From assembly GCF_035594125.1 (NCBI RefSeq), contig NC_087181.1, positions 7,054,840 to 7,118,839 of the forward strand: a stretch of DNA of 64,000 nucleotides, given 5' to 3'. The notes under the pieces are model-generated. The model ran no database searches and was not told where the DNA came from. It was given only the letters and a program-made list of their open reading frames with translations. Position 1 is the stretch's first letter. The number at the start of each line of letters is the position of its first letter. The DNA comes from Scylla paramamosain (taxonomy: Eukaryota > Arthropoda > Malacostraca > Decapoda > Portunidae). Positions 21,983-34,836 of this stretch are shown in pieces. Position numbers and translations under genes: made by a program.

Positions 21983-22397
21983 AATGTCTTTTCAGTGTTT
22001 TTGAGCGTGTTACGCAATAAAGCACTAAAAGCCAGGACAATCACATTTCATGGGAATTAAACCAAATTTTACGAAGAACTTGCCTTTAAGTGTTTTTGAG
22101 CTCCTAACATACCAAAATGCTAAAACGCATGCAAAATACATTTTATGGAGAAACAGAATAACATTACCAAATACATGTATTTTGAGTGTTTTTGATCATG
22201 TTATCTATAAAAACCCTTAAATACATGCAAAGAACCTTATGTTTGCAAAACGAGAGGACATTACGAGAAATGTGTATTATAAGTGTTTTTAAGTTCCTTA
22301 AGTACCAAAAAGTTGAAACCCACAAATAACACTCTTTATTTAGAAAAAAAGAAAATAAAAAAATATAATTTTTTTTTTTTGTTATTCATCTTCATAG
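21983..22397 (+). repeat. M8-M11 after inverted block 2
   Basis: M8 again has 'gcgtgttacgcaataaagc' and 'aaaagccagg', the state found only beside inversions. M9-M11 are normal and the M11 tail is A-rich then T-rich. Confidence 0.85.
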
Positions 22398-23886
22398 GTA
22401 CCGAGATGCCAAATTCTGAGAAAATTCAGGGCTAATATATGATAAAAGAAAATTATCAAAAAAGTTAATTTTAGCTTTTTTTTCGGACTGTTAAGTACCA
22501 AACCCTAAAGTGCATCCAAAGACTCCTATATGAGGAAATTAAACGACCTTACCAGAAATCTGTTTTTTGAGTGTTTTTCAGCATGTTAGGCACCAAAACG
22601 ATAAATAAGAAGGAACTCACTCTATATGAGAATCCAAAACAAAATTGCTGAAAAAGTGTCTTTTCAGTGTTTTACGTAGAAAAACGCTAAAACGGATGCA
22701 AACCAACCAATATCAATAAATAGAAAAACATTAACAAAAAGGTATATTTTGAGTGTTTTTGAGCTTGTTACCTACAAAAAACGCGAACATTTATCAAAAA
22801 AGTTAAATTTAGCTTTTTTTTCGGACTGTTATGTACCAAACCCCTAAAGTGCATGCAAAGCCACCTCTAAGGGGAAATTAAACGTGTTTGGCAGAAAATG
22901 TTCTTATGAGTGTTTTTCAGCATCTTAGGAACCAACACGATAAATAACATGGAAGTCAATCTATATGGGAATCCAAAACATAATTACTAAAAACATCTCT
23001 TTTCGGTGTTTTACGTAGAAAAACGCTAAAACGGATGCAAACCAACCAATATCAAGAACTAGAAAAACATTACCAAAAAGGTATATTTTGAGTGTTTTTG
23101 AGCTTGTTACCTACAAAAAACGCAAAAATTGATGCAAAGCACTCTATATTAAAAAAACAAAAGGACTTTACAAGATAAGTGTATAATGAGTTTTTTATAG
23201 TTCAAAAGAACCAAAACGCAAAAAACACAAAAAACTTGTGTATATGGAGAAGGATCCTAGATACCAAAATGCTGAAACTCATGAATAATACACTTAATAT
23301 AGAAACAGAACAATCTTACTAAATGCGTGTATTTTTGAGTGCTTTTCACATTCTTAGTTACTAAAACCCCAAATTGCATGCGAAACCACCTTTATGTGAG
23401 AAAAAAATGACATTACCAGAAAAGTGTCTTTTAAGTGTTTTTGAGCGTGATAGGCAATAAAGCAATAAAAAGCAGAACAATCATATTACATTGGAATAAC
23501 ACCAATTTATACCTTAAACTTGCCTTTAAGTGTTTTTAAGCTCCTTATATATAAAACTGCTCAAACGCTTGGAAAGCACACTCTATGGAGAAACAGAATA
23601 ACATTACCAAAAACATGTATTTTCAGTGTTTTTGATCATGTTATCTATAAAAACGCTTAAATACATGCAAAGAACACTATGTTTGGGAAACAAAAGGACA
23701 TTACGAGAAACGAGTATTATGAGTGTTTTTTAAGTTCCTTAGGTACCAAAAAGCTAAAACTCACAAATAACACTCTTTATTTAGAAAATAAAAAAAAAAT
23801 AAATAAATAAAAAAAGAGGAAATTTTATTTGTTTATTTATTTATTTATTTATTTATTTATTTTTTTTTTGTTATTCATTTTCATAG
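22398..23886 (+). repeat. Type b unit restarting into type c M1 at 22790
   Basis: M1-M5 are type b until 'aaaacgcgaacattt', where near 22790 the sequence jumps back to the end of a type c M1 ('atcaaaaaagttaaatttag'). It then runs c-type M2-M3 and b-type M4-M11. The c-type part matches 18711-18935 closely ('cacctctaa', 'aaacgtgtttg', 'gttcttatgag'). The M11 tail ends in a long (TTTA)n at 23826-23863. Confidence 0.85.
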
Positions 23887-24818
23887 GTACCGAGATGCCA
23901 AAATTCTGGGAAAATTCAGGGCAATCATATGATAAAAAAATATTATCAAAAAAGCTTTTTTTTTTTTCGGACTGTTATGTACCAAATCCTAAAGTGCATG
24001 CAAAAACCTCCTATATGAAGAAATTAAACGACCTTACCAGAAATCTGTGTTTTTAATGTTTTTTTTTGCATGTTAGGCACCAAAAGGATAAATAATAAGG
24101 AACTCACTCTATATGGGAATCCAAAAGAAAGTTACTGAAAACGTGTCTTCTCAGTGTTTTACGTAGAAAAACGCTAAAACGGATGCAAAGTAACCAATAT
24201 CAAGAAATAGAAAAACGCTACTAAAAAGGTATATAGAGAGGTTTCCTAGATACAAAAATGTTAAAACTCATGTATAACACTCCTAATTGATAAACAGAAC
24301 AACCTTAATAAATGCGTGTATTTTGAGAGCTTTGAACATTCTTAGTTACCCCAAATTGCATGCAAAAATAGATTTGTGGGAAAAAAAAATGACTACCACA
24401 AAAGTGTCTTTTGATTGTTTTCGATCGTGATAGGCAATAACGCACTAAAAAGGAGGGCAATCACATTACATTGGAAGAAAACGAATTTTTACCAAGAACT
24501 TGCTTTTAAGTGTTTTTGAGCTCCTTATATACCAAAACACTAAAACAAAAGCAAAAAACTCTTCATAGTGAAACAAAATAACATTACCAAAAACATGTAT
24601 TTTGAGTGTTTTTGATCTTGTTACCAATAAAAACGCTTAAATTCATGCAAAGAACACTATTTTTGGGAAATGAAAGGGGATGAAACGTGTATTAAGAGTG
24701 TTTTTAAATTCATTAATTACCAAAAAGCTAAAAGCCACAAATAACACTCTTTATTGAGAAACAATAAATAAATAAAAAAAATACGAAATTTTTTCTTCTT
24801 TCTTATTCATATTCACAG
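23887..24818 (+). repeat. Type b unit with M4-to-M6 deletion
   Basis: M4 runs into the middle of M6 near 24232 ('aaaaaggtatatagagaggt'), so all of M5 and half of M6 are lost. The join sits on shared 'gtatat', a plausible microhomology. M7-M11 are normal. Confidence 0.85.
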
Positions 24819-25866
24819 GTACCGAGATGCCAAAATACGGGCAAAATTCAGGAAATTATGTGGAATAAAAACATTATCAAAAAAGTTAAATTTAGCTTTT
24901 TTTTCTAACATGTACCAAACCCCTAAAGTGTATGCAAAGCCACCTATATGGGAAAATTAAACGTCTTTGCCAGAAAACGGTGTTATGAGTGTTTTTCAGC
25001 ATATTAGCAACCAACACGATAAATAACATGGAAGTCAATCTAGATGAGAATCCAAAACAAAATTACTAAAAACGTGTCTTTTCGGTGTTTTACGTAGAAA
25101 AACGTTAAAACGGATGCAAACCAACCAATATGAAGAAATAAAATAACATTACCAAAAAGGTATATTTTAAGTGTTTTTGAAATTCTTACCTACAAAAAAC
25201 GCGAAAATGGATGGAAAGCACTCTATATTGGGAAGGAAAAGGACATTACGAGAAACGTGTATAATGAGTGTTTTATAGTTTCACAAGAACTACAAGGCAA
25301 AAAACGCAAAAACTCATGTATATAGAGAAGTTTCTTACATTCCAAAATGCTGAAACTCTGGAACAACACTTTTAATTGAGAATCAGAACAATCTTACTAA
25401 ATGCGTGAATTTTGATTGCTTTTCACATTCTTAGTTACCAAAAGCCCAAATTGCATGCGAAACCAGCTTTATGTGGAAAAAAATGACATTACCAGAAAAA
25501 TGTCTTTTGAGTATTTTTGAGCGTGTTAGGCAAAAAGCACTTAAATAAAACCAATTTTTAAGAAGAAGTTGCCTTTAAGTGATTTTGAGCTCCTTATTAC
25601 CAAAACACTAAAACGCATGCAAAATACACTTTATGGTGAAAGAATAGAACATTACCAAAAACATGTATTTTGAGTGTTTTTGATCATGTTACCAATAAAA
25701 ACGCTTAAATACATGCAAAGAACCCTATTTTTGGGAAACGAAAGGACATTACGAGAAATGTGTATTATGAGTGTTTTTAAGTTCCTTAAATAACACAAAT
25801 AACACTCTTTATACAGAAAAAAAATAAATAAAATATATATATTTTTTTTGTTATTCATCTTCATAG
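24819..25866 (+). repeat. Type c HOR unit, end of cassette 2
   Basis: It has type c markers ('aaccaacacgataaataac', 'gaaataaaataac', 'gaaattcttacc'). M8 is shortened near 25533 ('aaaaagcacttaaataaaacc'), losing the 'agcagggcaatcacattac' part. The same loss appears in the tandem copy at about 28592. Confidence 0.87.
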
Positions 25867-26490
25867 GTACTAAGATGCAAAAATTCTGGCAATATTCTTT
25901 GGGAATCGAAAACAAAATTACTGAAAACGTGTCTTTTCAGTGTTTTACATAGAAAAACGCTAAAACAGATAAAAACCAACCAATATGAAGAAATTAAAAA
26001 AACATTATCAAAGAGGTATATTTTGAGTGTTTTTGAGCTTGTTACGTACAAAAAACGCGAAAATTGATGCAAAGCACTCACTATTGGAAAAGAAAAGGAC
26101 ATTACGAGAAACATGTATAATGAGTGTCTTATTATTTTCGGGCCAAAGAACTTGTGGTTCACAAGAACCATAAGGCAAAAAACGCAAAAACTCGTGTATA
26201 TAAAGAAGTTTCTTAGATATCAAAATGCTGAAACTTATGAATAACAATCTTAATTGAGAAACAGAAAAACATTACAAAATGCGTGTATTTTGAGTGTTTT
26301 TGATCATATTATCTATAAAAACGCTTAAATACATGGAAAGAACATTATGTTTGGGGAACAAAATGACATTACGAAAAATGTGTATTATGAGTGTTTTTTT
26401 TAAGTTCCTTAAGTGCCAAAAAGCTAAAACCCACAAATAAAAAATAAAAAAATAGTAATTTTTTTTTCTTTTTGTTATTCATCTTCATAG
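25867..26490 (+). repeat. Short type k unit (624 bp)
   Basis: It has the k-type M1 jump and M6 hairpin (26151-26174, one mismatch in the right arm). M6 then joins M10 near 26300 ('gtgtattttgagtgtttttg' followed by 'atcatattatc'), deleting M7, M8 and M9. The boundary box is the same in all monomers, so unequal pairing at the box explains it. Confidence 0.88.
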
Positions 26491-27575
26491 GTACCGAGAT
26501 GCCAAAATTCTGGGAAAATTCAGGGCAATCATATGATAATTTCACCTTTTTTTTCGGACTGTTATGTACCAAACCCTAAGTGCATGCAAAGCACTTTGCA
26601 TGAGAAAGTTAAACGACCTTACCAGAAATCTATGTTTTGAGTGTTTTTTTTTTTAGCATGTTAGGCACTAAAACGATAAATAAAAAGGAACTCACTCTAT
26701 ATGGGAATCCAAAACAAAGTTACTGAAAACGTGTCTTCTCAGTGTTTTACGTAGAAAAACGCTAAAACGGATAAAAAGCAAACAATATAAAAAAATAGAG
26801 AAACGTTACTAAAAAGGTATATTTAGAGTGTTTTTAAGCTTGTTACCTACAAAAAACGCGAAAATTGATGTAAAGCACTCTACATTGGGAAAGAAAAAGA
26901 CATTGCAAGAAAAGTGTATAATAAGTGTTTATAGTTCAAAAGAACCACAAGGCAAATAACGCAAAATCTCGTGTATATGGAGAAGATTCCTAGATACAAA
27001 AATGCTAAAACTCATGTATAACACTCCTAATTGAGAAACAGAACAACCTTAATAAATGCATGTATTTTGAGTGCTTTTCACATTCATAGTTACCAAAACC
27101 CCAAATTGCATGCGAAAATAGATTTCTGGGGAAAAAAAAAAGACTTTACCAGAAAAGTGTCTTTTGAGTGTTTTTGAGTGTGATAGGCAATAAAGCACTA
27201 AAAAGGAGGGCAATCACATTACATTGGAGGAAAACAAATTTTTACCAAGAATTTGCCTTTAAGTGTTTTTGAGTTCGTTATATACCAAAACACTAAAATG
27301 CATGCAAAACACTCTTTATGGTGAAACAGAATAACATTAACAAAAACATGTATTTTGAGTGTTTTTGATCATGTTACCAATAAAAACGCTTAAATACATG
27401 CAAAAAACACTATTTTTGGGAAATGAAAGGAGATTACGAAAAATGTGTATTAATAGTGTTTTTAAGTTCATTAATTACCAAAAAGCTAAAAGCCACAAAT
27501 AACACACTTTATTGAGAAACAATAAATAAATAAAAAAACATACAATATTTTTTTCTTTCTTATTCATCTTCACAG
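26491..27575 (+). repeat. Type b HOR unit with M2 fold-back
   Basis: A complete type b unit. M1 is shortened ('catatgataatttcacc'), and M2 carries the palindrome at 26583-26602. Its diverged relative is at 47118. Confidence 0.88.
26583..26602. repeat. Perfect 9-bp-arm palindrome in M2
   Basis: The arm 'catgcaaag' is followed by 'ca' and its reverse complement. The usual M2 has 'gcatgcaaagcctcctatat'. Copies are at 29644-29663 (perfect, in the tandem duplicate) and 47234-47253 (one mismatch). Confidence 0.93.
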
Positions 27576-27653
27576 GTACCGAGATGCCAAAATTCTTGCA
27601 AAATTCAGGAAAACTATGAAATAAACACATTATCAAAAAAGTTAAATTTAGCT

Positions 27654-30600
27654 AAATAACATTACCAAAAACATGTATTTTGAGTGTTTTTGATCTTGTT
27701 ACCAATAAAAACGCTTAAATTCATGCAAAGAACACTATTTTTGGGAAATGAAAGGGGATGAAACGTGTATTAAGAGTGTTTTTAAATTCATTAATTACCA
27801 AAAAGCTAAAAGCCACAAATAACACTCTTTATTGAGAAACAATAAATAAATAAAAAAAATACGAAATTTTTTCTTCTTTCTTATTCATATTCACAGGTAC
27901 CGAGATGCCAAAATACGGGCAAAATTCAGGAAATTATGTGGAATAAAAACATTATCAAAAAAGTTAAATTTAGCTTTTTTTTCTAACATGTACCAAACCC
28001 CTAAAGTGTATGCAAAGCCACCTATATGGGGAAATTAAACGTCTTTGCCAGAAAACGGTGTTATGAGTGTTTTTCAGCATATTAGCAACCAACACGATAA
28101 ATAACATGGAAGTCAATCTAGATGAGAATCCAAAACAAAATTACTAAAAACGTGTCTTTTCGGTGTTTTACGTAGAAAAACGTTAAAACGGATGCAAACC
28201 AACCAATATGAAGAAATAAAATAACATTACCAAAAAGGTATATTTTAAGTGTTTTTGAAATTCTTACCTACAAAAAACGCGAAAATGGATGGAAAGCACT
28301 CTATATTGGGAAGGAAAAGGACATTACGAGAAACGTGTATAATGAGTGTTTTATAGTTTCACAAGAACTACAAGGCAAAAAACGCAAAAGTTTCTTACAT
28401 TCCAAAATGCTGAAACTCTGGAACAACACTTTTAATTGAGAATCAGAACAATCTTACTAAATGCGTGAATTTTGATTGCTTTTCACATTCTTAGTTACCA
28501 AAAGCCCAAATTGCATGCGAAACCAGCTTTATGTGGAAAAAAATGACATTACCAGAAAAATGTCTTTTGAGTATTTTTGAGCGTGTTAGGCAAAAAGCAC
28601 TTAAATAAAACCAATTTTTAAGAAGAAGTTGCCTTTAAGTGATTTTGAGCTCCTTATTACCAAAACACTAAAACGCATGCAAAATACACTTTATGGTGAA
28701 AGAATAGAACATTACCAAAAACATGTATTTTGAGTGTTTTTGATCATGTTACCAATAAAAACGCTTAAATACATGCAAAGAACCCTATTTTTGGGAAACG
28801 AAAGGACATTACGAGAAATGTGTATTATGAGTGTTTTTAAGTTCCTTAAATAACACAAATAACACTCTTTATACAGAAAAAAAATAAATAAAATATATAT
28901 ATTTTTTTTTGTTATTCATCTTCATAGGTACTAAGATGCAAAAATTCTGGCAATATTCTTTGGGAATCGAAAACAAAATTACTGAAAACGTGTCTTTTCG
29001 GTGTTTTACATAGAAAAACGCTAAAACAGATAAAAACCAACCAATATGAAGAAATTAAAAAAACATTATCAAAGAGGTATATTTTGAGTGTTTTTGAGCT
29101 TGTTACGTACAAAAAACGCGAAAATTGATGCAAAGCACTCACTATTGGAAAAGAAAAGGACATTACGAGAAACATGTATAATGAGTGTCTTATTATTTTC
29201 GGGCCAAAGAACTTGTGGTTCACAAGAACCATAAGGCAAAAAACGCAAAAACTCGTGTATATAAAGAAGTTTCTTAGATATCAAAATGCTGAAACTTATG
29301 AATAACAATCTTAATTGAGAAACAGAAAAACATTACAAAATGCGTGTATTTTGAGTGTTTTTGATCATATTATCTATAAAAACGCTTAAATACATGGAAA
29401 GAACATTATGTTTGGGGAACAAAATGACATTACGAAAAATGTGTATTATGAGTGTTTTTTTTAAGTTCCTTAAGTGCCAAAAAGCTAAAACCCACAAATA
29501 AAAAATAAAAAAATAGTAATTTTTTTTTCTTTTTGTTATTCATCTTCATAGGTACCGAGATGCCAAAATTCTGGGAAAATTCAGGGCAATCATATGATAA
29601 TTTCACCTTTTTTTTCGGACTGTTATGTACCAAACCCTAAGTGCATGCAAAGCACTTTGCATGAGAAAGTTAAACGACCTTACCAGAAATCTATGTTTTG
29701 AGTGTTTTTTTTTTAGCATGTTAGGCACTAAAACGATAAATAAAAAGGAACTCACTCTATATGGGAATCCAAAACAAAGTTACTGAAAACGTGTCTTCTC
29801 AGTGTTTTACGTAGAAAAACGCTAAAACGGATAAAAAGCAAACAATATAAAAAAATAGAGAAACGTTACTAAAAAGGTATATTTAGAGTGTTTTTAAGCT
29901 TGTTACCTACAAAAAACGCGAAAATTGATGTAAAGCACTCTACATTGGGAAAGAAAAAGACATTGCAAGAAAAGTGTATAATAAGTGTTTATAGTTCAAA
30001 AGAACCACAAGGCAAATAACGCAAAATCTCGTGTATATGGAGAAGATTCCTAGATACAAAAATGCTAAAACTCATGTATAACACTCCTAATTGAGAAACA
30101 GAACAACCTTAATAAATGCATGTATTTTGAGTGCTTTTCACATTCATAGTTACCAAAACCCCAAATTGCATGCGAAAATAGATTTCTGGGGAAAAAAAAA
30201 AGACTTTACCAGAAAAGTGTCTTTTGAGTGTTTTTGAGTGTGATAGGCAATAAAGCACTAAAAAGGAGGGCAATCACATTACATTGGAGGAAAACAAATT
30301 TTTACCAAGAATTTGCCTTTAAGTGTTTTTGAGTTCGTTATATACCAAAACACTAAAATGCATGCAAAACACTCTTTATGGTGAAACAGAATAACATTAA
30401 CAAAAACATGTATTTTGAGTGTTTTTGATCATGTTACCAATAAAAACGCTTAAATACATGCAAAAAACACTATTTTTGGGAAATGAAAGGAGATTACGAA
30501 AAATGTGTATTAATAGTGTTTTTAAGTTCATTAATTACCAAAAAGCTAAAAGCCACAAATAACACACTTTATTGAGAAACAATAAATAAATAAAAAAAAT

Positions 30601-30712
30601 ACAATATTTTTTTCTTTCTTATTCATCTTCACAGGTACCGAGATGCCAAAATTCTTGCAAAATTCAGGAAAACTATGAAATAAACACATTATCAAAAAAG
30701 TTAAATTTAGCT
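27654..30712 (+). repeat. Tandem duplication, second copy (3.06 kb)
   Basis: It begins out of register: M1 sequence 'gttaaatttagct' is followed directly by the end of M9 ('aaataacattacc'). It ends where M1 continues normally into 'tttttttcggactg'. It contains units at 27897 (c), 28928 (k) and 29552 (b), matching the first copy one to one. Confidence 0.95.
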
Positions 30713-31744
30713 TTTTTTTCGGACTGTTATGTACTAAACCCCTAAAGTGCATGCAAAGCCCTATGGGCTTTATATGGGGAAATTAAACGTCTTAGCAAGA
30801 AAACGGTCTTATGAGTGTTTTTCAGCATCTTAGGAACCAACACGATAAATAACATGGAAATCAATCTATATAGGAATCCAAAACAAAATTACTAAAAACG
30901 TGTCTTTTCGGTGTTTTACGTAGAAAAACGCTAAAACGGATGCAAACCAACCAATATGAAGAAATAAAATAACATTACCAAAAAGGTATATTTTGAGTGT
31001 TTTTGAAATTGTTACCTACAAAAAAAGCGAAAATGGATGGAAAGCACTCTATATTGGGAAGCAAAAGGACATTACGAGAAACATGTATAATGAGCGTTTT
31101 ATAGTTTCACAAGAACTACAGGGCAAAAAACGCAAAAACTCGTGTATATAGAGACGTTTCTTACATTCCAAATTGCTGAAACTCTGGAATAACACTCTTA
31201 ATTGAGAAAAAGAACAACCTTACTAAATGCGTGTGTTTTGAGTGCTTTTCACATCCTTAGTTACCAAAATCCCAAATTGCATGCAGAACCAGCTTTATGT
31301 GGGAAAAAAATGACATTACCAGAAAAATGTCTTTTGAGTGTTTTTGAGCGTGTTAGGCAATAAAGCACTAAAAAGCAGGGCAATCACATTACATTGGAAT
31401 AAAACCAATTTTTAACAATATTTTGCCTTTAAGTTTATTTGAGCTCCTTATATACCAAAACACTAAAATGCATGCAAAATACACTTTATAGTGAAACAGA
31501 ATAACATTACCAAAAACATGTATTTTGAATGTTTTTGATCATGTTACCAATAAAAACGCTTAAATACATGCAAAGAACCATATTTTTGGGATACGAAAGG
31601 ATATTACGAGAAACGTGCATTATGAGTGTTTTTAAGTTCATTAAGTACGAAAAAGCTAAAAGCCACAAATTACACTCTTTATTGAGAAAAATAAATAAAT
31701 AATAAAATATGATATTTTTTTTTCATTCTTATTCATCTTCACAG
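30713..31744 (+). repeat. Type c unit, continuation after the duplication
   Basis: This is the rest of the unit anchored at 30635. M2 carries a small perfect fold-back at 30755-30771. Type c markers continue ('aaccaacacgataaataac', 'gaaataaaataac'). It is close to the unit at 48225 ('aaacgtcttagcaagaaaa' in both). Confidence 0.86.
30755..30771. repeat. Small perfect fold-back in M2
   Basis: The arms are 'aaagccc' and 'gggcttt' around 'tat'. The related unit at 48225 reads 'aaagccacttatatgggg', so the right arm is new here. Confidence 0.88.
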
Positions 31745-33107
31745 GTAACGAGGTGTCAAAATTCGGGCAAAGTTCATTAAATTATATGAAATAAGAATAT
31801 TATTATAAAAGTTAAAATTAGCTTTTTTTTTTTCGGACATGTACCAAACCCCTAAAGTGCATGCAAAGCAACCTATATGGGAAAATTAAACGTCTTTGCC
31901 AGAAAACTGTCTTATGGGTGTTTTTCATCATGTTAGGAACCAACACGATAAAACCCAAAGAAGTCAATCTATATGGGAATGCAAAACAAAATTACTGAAA
32001 ACGTGTCTTTTCGGTGTTTTACGTAGAAAACGCTTAAAAGGATGCAAACCAACCAAAATGAAGATATAGAATAACATTACCAAAAACGTATATTTTGAGT
32101 GTTTTGAAACTGTTACCTACAAAAAACGTGAAAATGGATGGAAAGCACTCTATATTGGGAAGGAAAAAGGCACCGAAAAGCATGTTAGGCACCAAAACGA
32201 TAAATAATATGAAAGTCATTCTATATGGAAATCCAAAACAAAATTACTGGAAACGTGTCTTTTAAAAGATTTACGTAGAAAAACGCTAAAAGGGATGCAA
32301 ACCAACCAATATGAAGAAATAGAATAATCTTCCAAAAAAAATATATTTTGTGTGTTCTTGAGCTTGTTACATAAAAAAAAACGCGAATATGGATGGAAAG
32401 CACTCTACATAAGGAAAAAAAAGGACATAACGAGAAGCGTGCATAATGAGTGTTTTATAGTTTCACCAGAATCACAAGGCAAAAAATGCAAAAACTCGAC
32501 TGTATGGAGAAGTTTCTAAGATATGAAAATACTGAAACTCATGAATAACACTCTTAATCAAGAAACAGAACAACCTTACTAAATGCGTGTATTTTGAGTG
32601 TTTTTTTTACATTCTTAGTTACCAAAACCCCAAATTCCATGCGAAACTAGCTTTATGTGGGAAAAAAATGACATTACCAGAGAAGTGTCTTTGAGTGTTT
32701 TTGAGCGTGTTAGGCAATAAAGCACTAAAAAGCAGGGCAAACACATTACATTGGAATAAAACCCATTTTTAACAAGAAGTTGCCTTTAAGTGTTTTTGAG
32801 CTCCTTATATACCAAAACACTAAAACGCATGCAAAATACACTTTATGGTGAAACAGAAGAACATTACCAAAAACATGTATTTTGAGTGGTTTTGATCATG
32901 TTACCAATAAAAACGCTTAAATACATGCAAAGAACCCTATTTTGGGGAAACGAAAGGACATTACGAGAAACGTGTATTATGAGTGTTTTTAAGTTCCTTA
33001 AGTACCAAAAAAGCTAGGACCCACAAATAACACTCATTATAGAGAAAAAAAATAAAGTGAAATTTATTTATTTATTTATTTTTTTTTTTTGTTATTCATC
33101 TTCATAG
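31745..33107 (+). repeat. Type c unit joined to a type d unit (1.36 kb)
   Basis: Type c M1-M5 run until 'gaaaaaggcaccgaaaagc' near 32175, where the sequence switches to a type d M3 ('atgttaggcaccaaaacg'). Type d M3-M8 and then M9-M11 follow. This is the only type d unit here without an inverted block after it. The same c-to-d join is found near 49715-49735. Confidence 0.87.
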
Positions 33108-34037
33108 GTACTATGATGCCGAAATTCTGGCAATATTCTTTGGGAATCGAAAACAAAATTACTGAAAAGGTCTCTTTTCGGTGTTTTACGTAGAAAAACG
33201 CTAAAACAGATGAAAACCAACCAATATGAAGAAATAGAATAACATTACCAAAGAGGTATATTTTGAGTGTTTTTGAGCTTGATACCTACATAAAACACGA
33301 AAATTGATGCAAAGCACTCCCAATTGGGAAAGAAAAGGACATTACGAAAATTATGTATAAAAAGTGTCTTATTATTTTCGGGCAAAAGAACTTATGGTTC
33401 ACAAGAACCACAAGGCAAAAAACGCAAAAACTCGTGTATGTAAAGAAGTTTCTTAGATACCAAAATGCTGAAACTCATGAATAACACTCTTAATTGAAAA
33501 ACAGAACAACATTACCAAATGCGTGTATTTTGAGTGTTTTTTTTTCACATTCTTCGCAAAACCCTAAATAGCATGCGAAACTAGCTTTATGTGGAAAAAA
33601 AATGAAATTACCAGAAGTGTTTTTTGAGTGTTTTTGACCGTGTTAGGCAATAAAGCACTAAAAAGCAGGGCAATCATATTACATTGGATTAAAACCAACT
33701 TTTACCAAGAACTTGCCTTGAAGTGTTTTTCAGCTCTTTACATACCAAATTGCTAAAACGCATGGAAAAAACTCCTTTATAGAGAAGCAGAATAACGATA
33801 CCAAAAACTAGTGTTTTGAGTGTTTTTTTTTTTATCATGTTACCTATAAAAACGCTTAAATACATGCAAAGATCCCCATATTTGGGAAACGAAAGGACAT
33901 TACGAGAAATGTGTATTATGAATGTTTTTAAGTTCCTCAAGTACCAAAACGTTAAAACCTACAAATAACACTCTTTATAGAGAAAAAAAATAAATAAAAA
34001 AATAGCATTTTTATTTTTTTGTTATTCATGTTTATAG
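33108..34037 (+). repeat. Type k HOR unit, start of the 20-kb block
   Basis: It has the M1-to-M3 jump ('ggcaatattctttgggaatc') and the M6 hairpin at 33391-33414 with one mismatch. The tract before the anchor is (ATTT)n at 33061-33080. The homologous unit is 53293-54194. Confidence 0.88.
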
Positions 34038-34836
34038 GTTCCAACACGCCAAAATTCTGCCAAAATTCAGAGATATTATGTGGAAAAAACATTATCGAAA
34101 AAGTTAATTTTACCTATTTCTTCGGAGTTATGTTCCAAACCATAAAGTGTATGCAAAGCCACCTATCTGATGAAATTTAACGACTTTACAAGAAACCTGT
34201 CTTTTGAGTGTTTTTCTGCATGTTAGGCACCAAAACGATAAATAATATGAAAGTCACTCTATATAGAAATCCAAAACAAAATTATTGAAAACGTGTCTTT
34301 TAAAAGATTTACGTAGAAAAACGCTAAAACGGATGCAAACCAACCAATATGAAGAAATAGAATAACATTACCAAAAAAAGTATATTTTGTGTGTTTTTGA
34401 GCTTGTTACATAAAAAAAAACGCGAAAATGGATGCAAACCACTCTATATAAGGAAAAAAAGGACATATAGAGAAAAGTGTATAATGAGTGTTTTATAGTT
34501 TCACCAGAATCACAAGGCAAAAAACGCAAAAACTCGACTGTATGGAGAAGTTTCTAAGATACCAAAATACTGAAACTCATAAATAACAATCTTAATCAAG
34601 AAACAGAGCAACATTACTAAAAGCGTTTATTTTGAGTGTTTTTTTTACATTCTTAGTTACGAAAACCCCAAATTCCATGCGAAACTAGCTTTATGTGGGA
34701 AAAAAATGACATTACCAGAAAAGTATCTTTGAGTGTTTTTGAGCGTGTTAGGCAATAAAGCACTAAAAATCAGGGCAATCACATTACATGGGAATAAAAC
34801 CAACTTTTAAGAAGAACTTGCCTTTTAGTGTTTTTT
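34038..34836 (+). repeat. Type d HOR unit, upstream arm of inverted repeat 3
   Basis: It carries d markers ('cttttaaaagatttacg', 'gtgtgtttttgagcttg', 'actcgactgtatggag', 'cttaatcaagaaacag'). It ends in M8 at 'ccttttagtgttttttgac'. The homologous unit is 54195-54990. Confidence 0.87.

Larger units (their letters stand above)
24576..27653 (+). repeat. Tandem duplication, first copy (3.08 kb)
   Basis: This copy spans the end of M9, M10-M11, a type c unit, a type k unit, a type b unit and part of M1. It is nearly identical to 27654-30712. Differences I saw: an 18-base segment near 25311-25330 present only here, one base at about 24953, one at about 25940, and homopolymer or AAAT-tract length changes near 25840, 26645 and 27537. 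Confidence 0.95.

Noticed and set aside
25851..26171. 106-codon minus-strand frame present twice (also 28912-29232)
   Set aside because: Its repetition comes from the 3.06-kb tandem duplication. It reads through k-type M6-M3 and is not conserved at the other k units.
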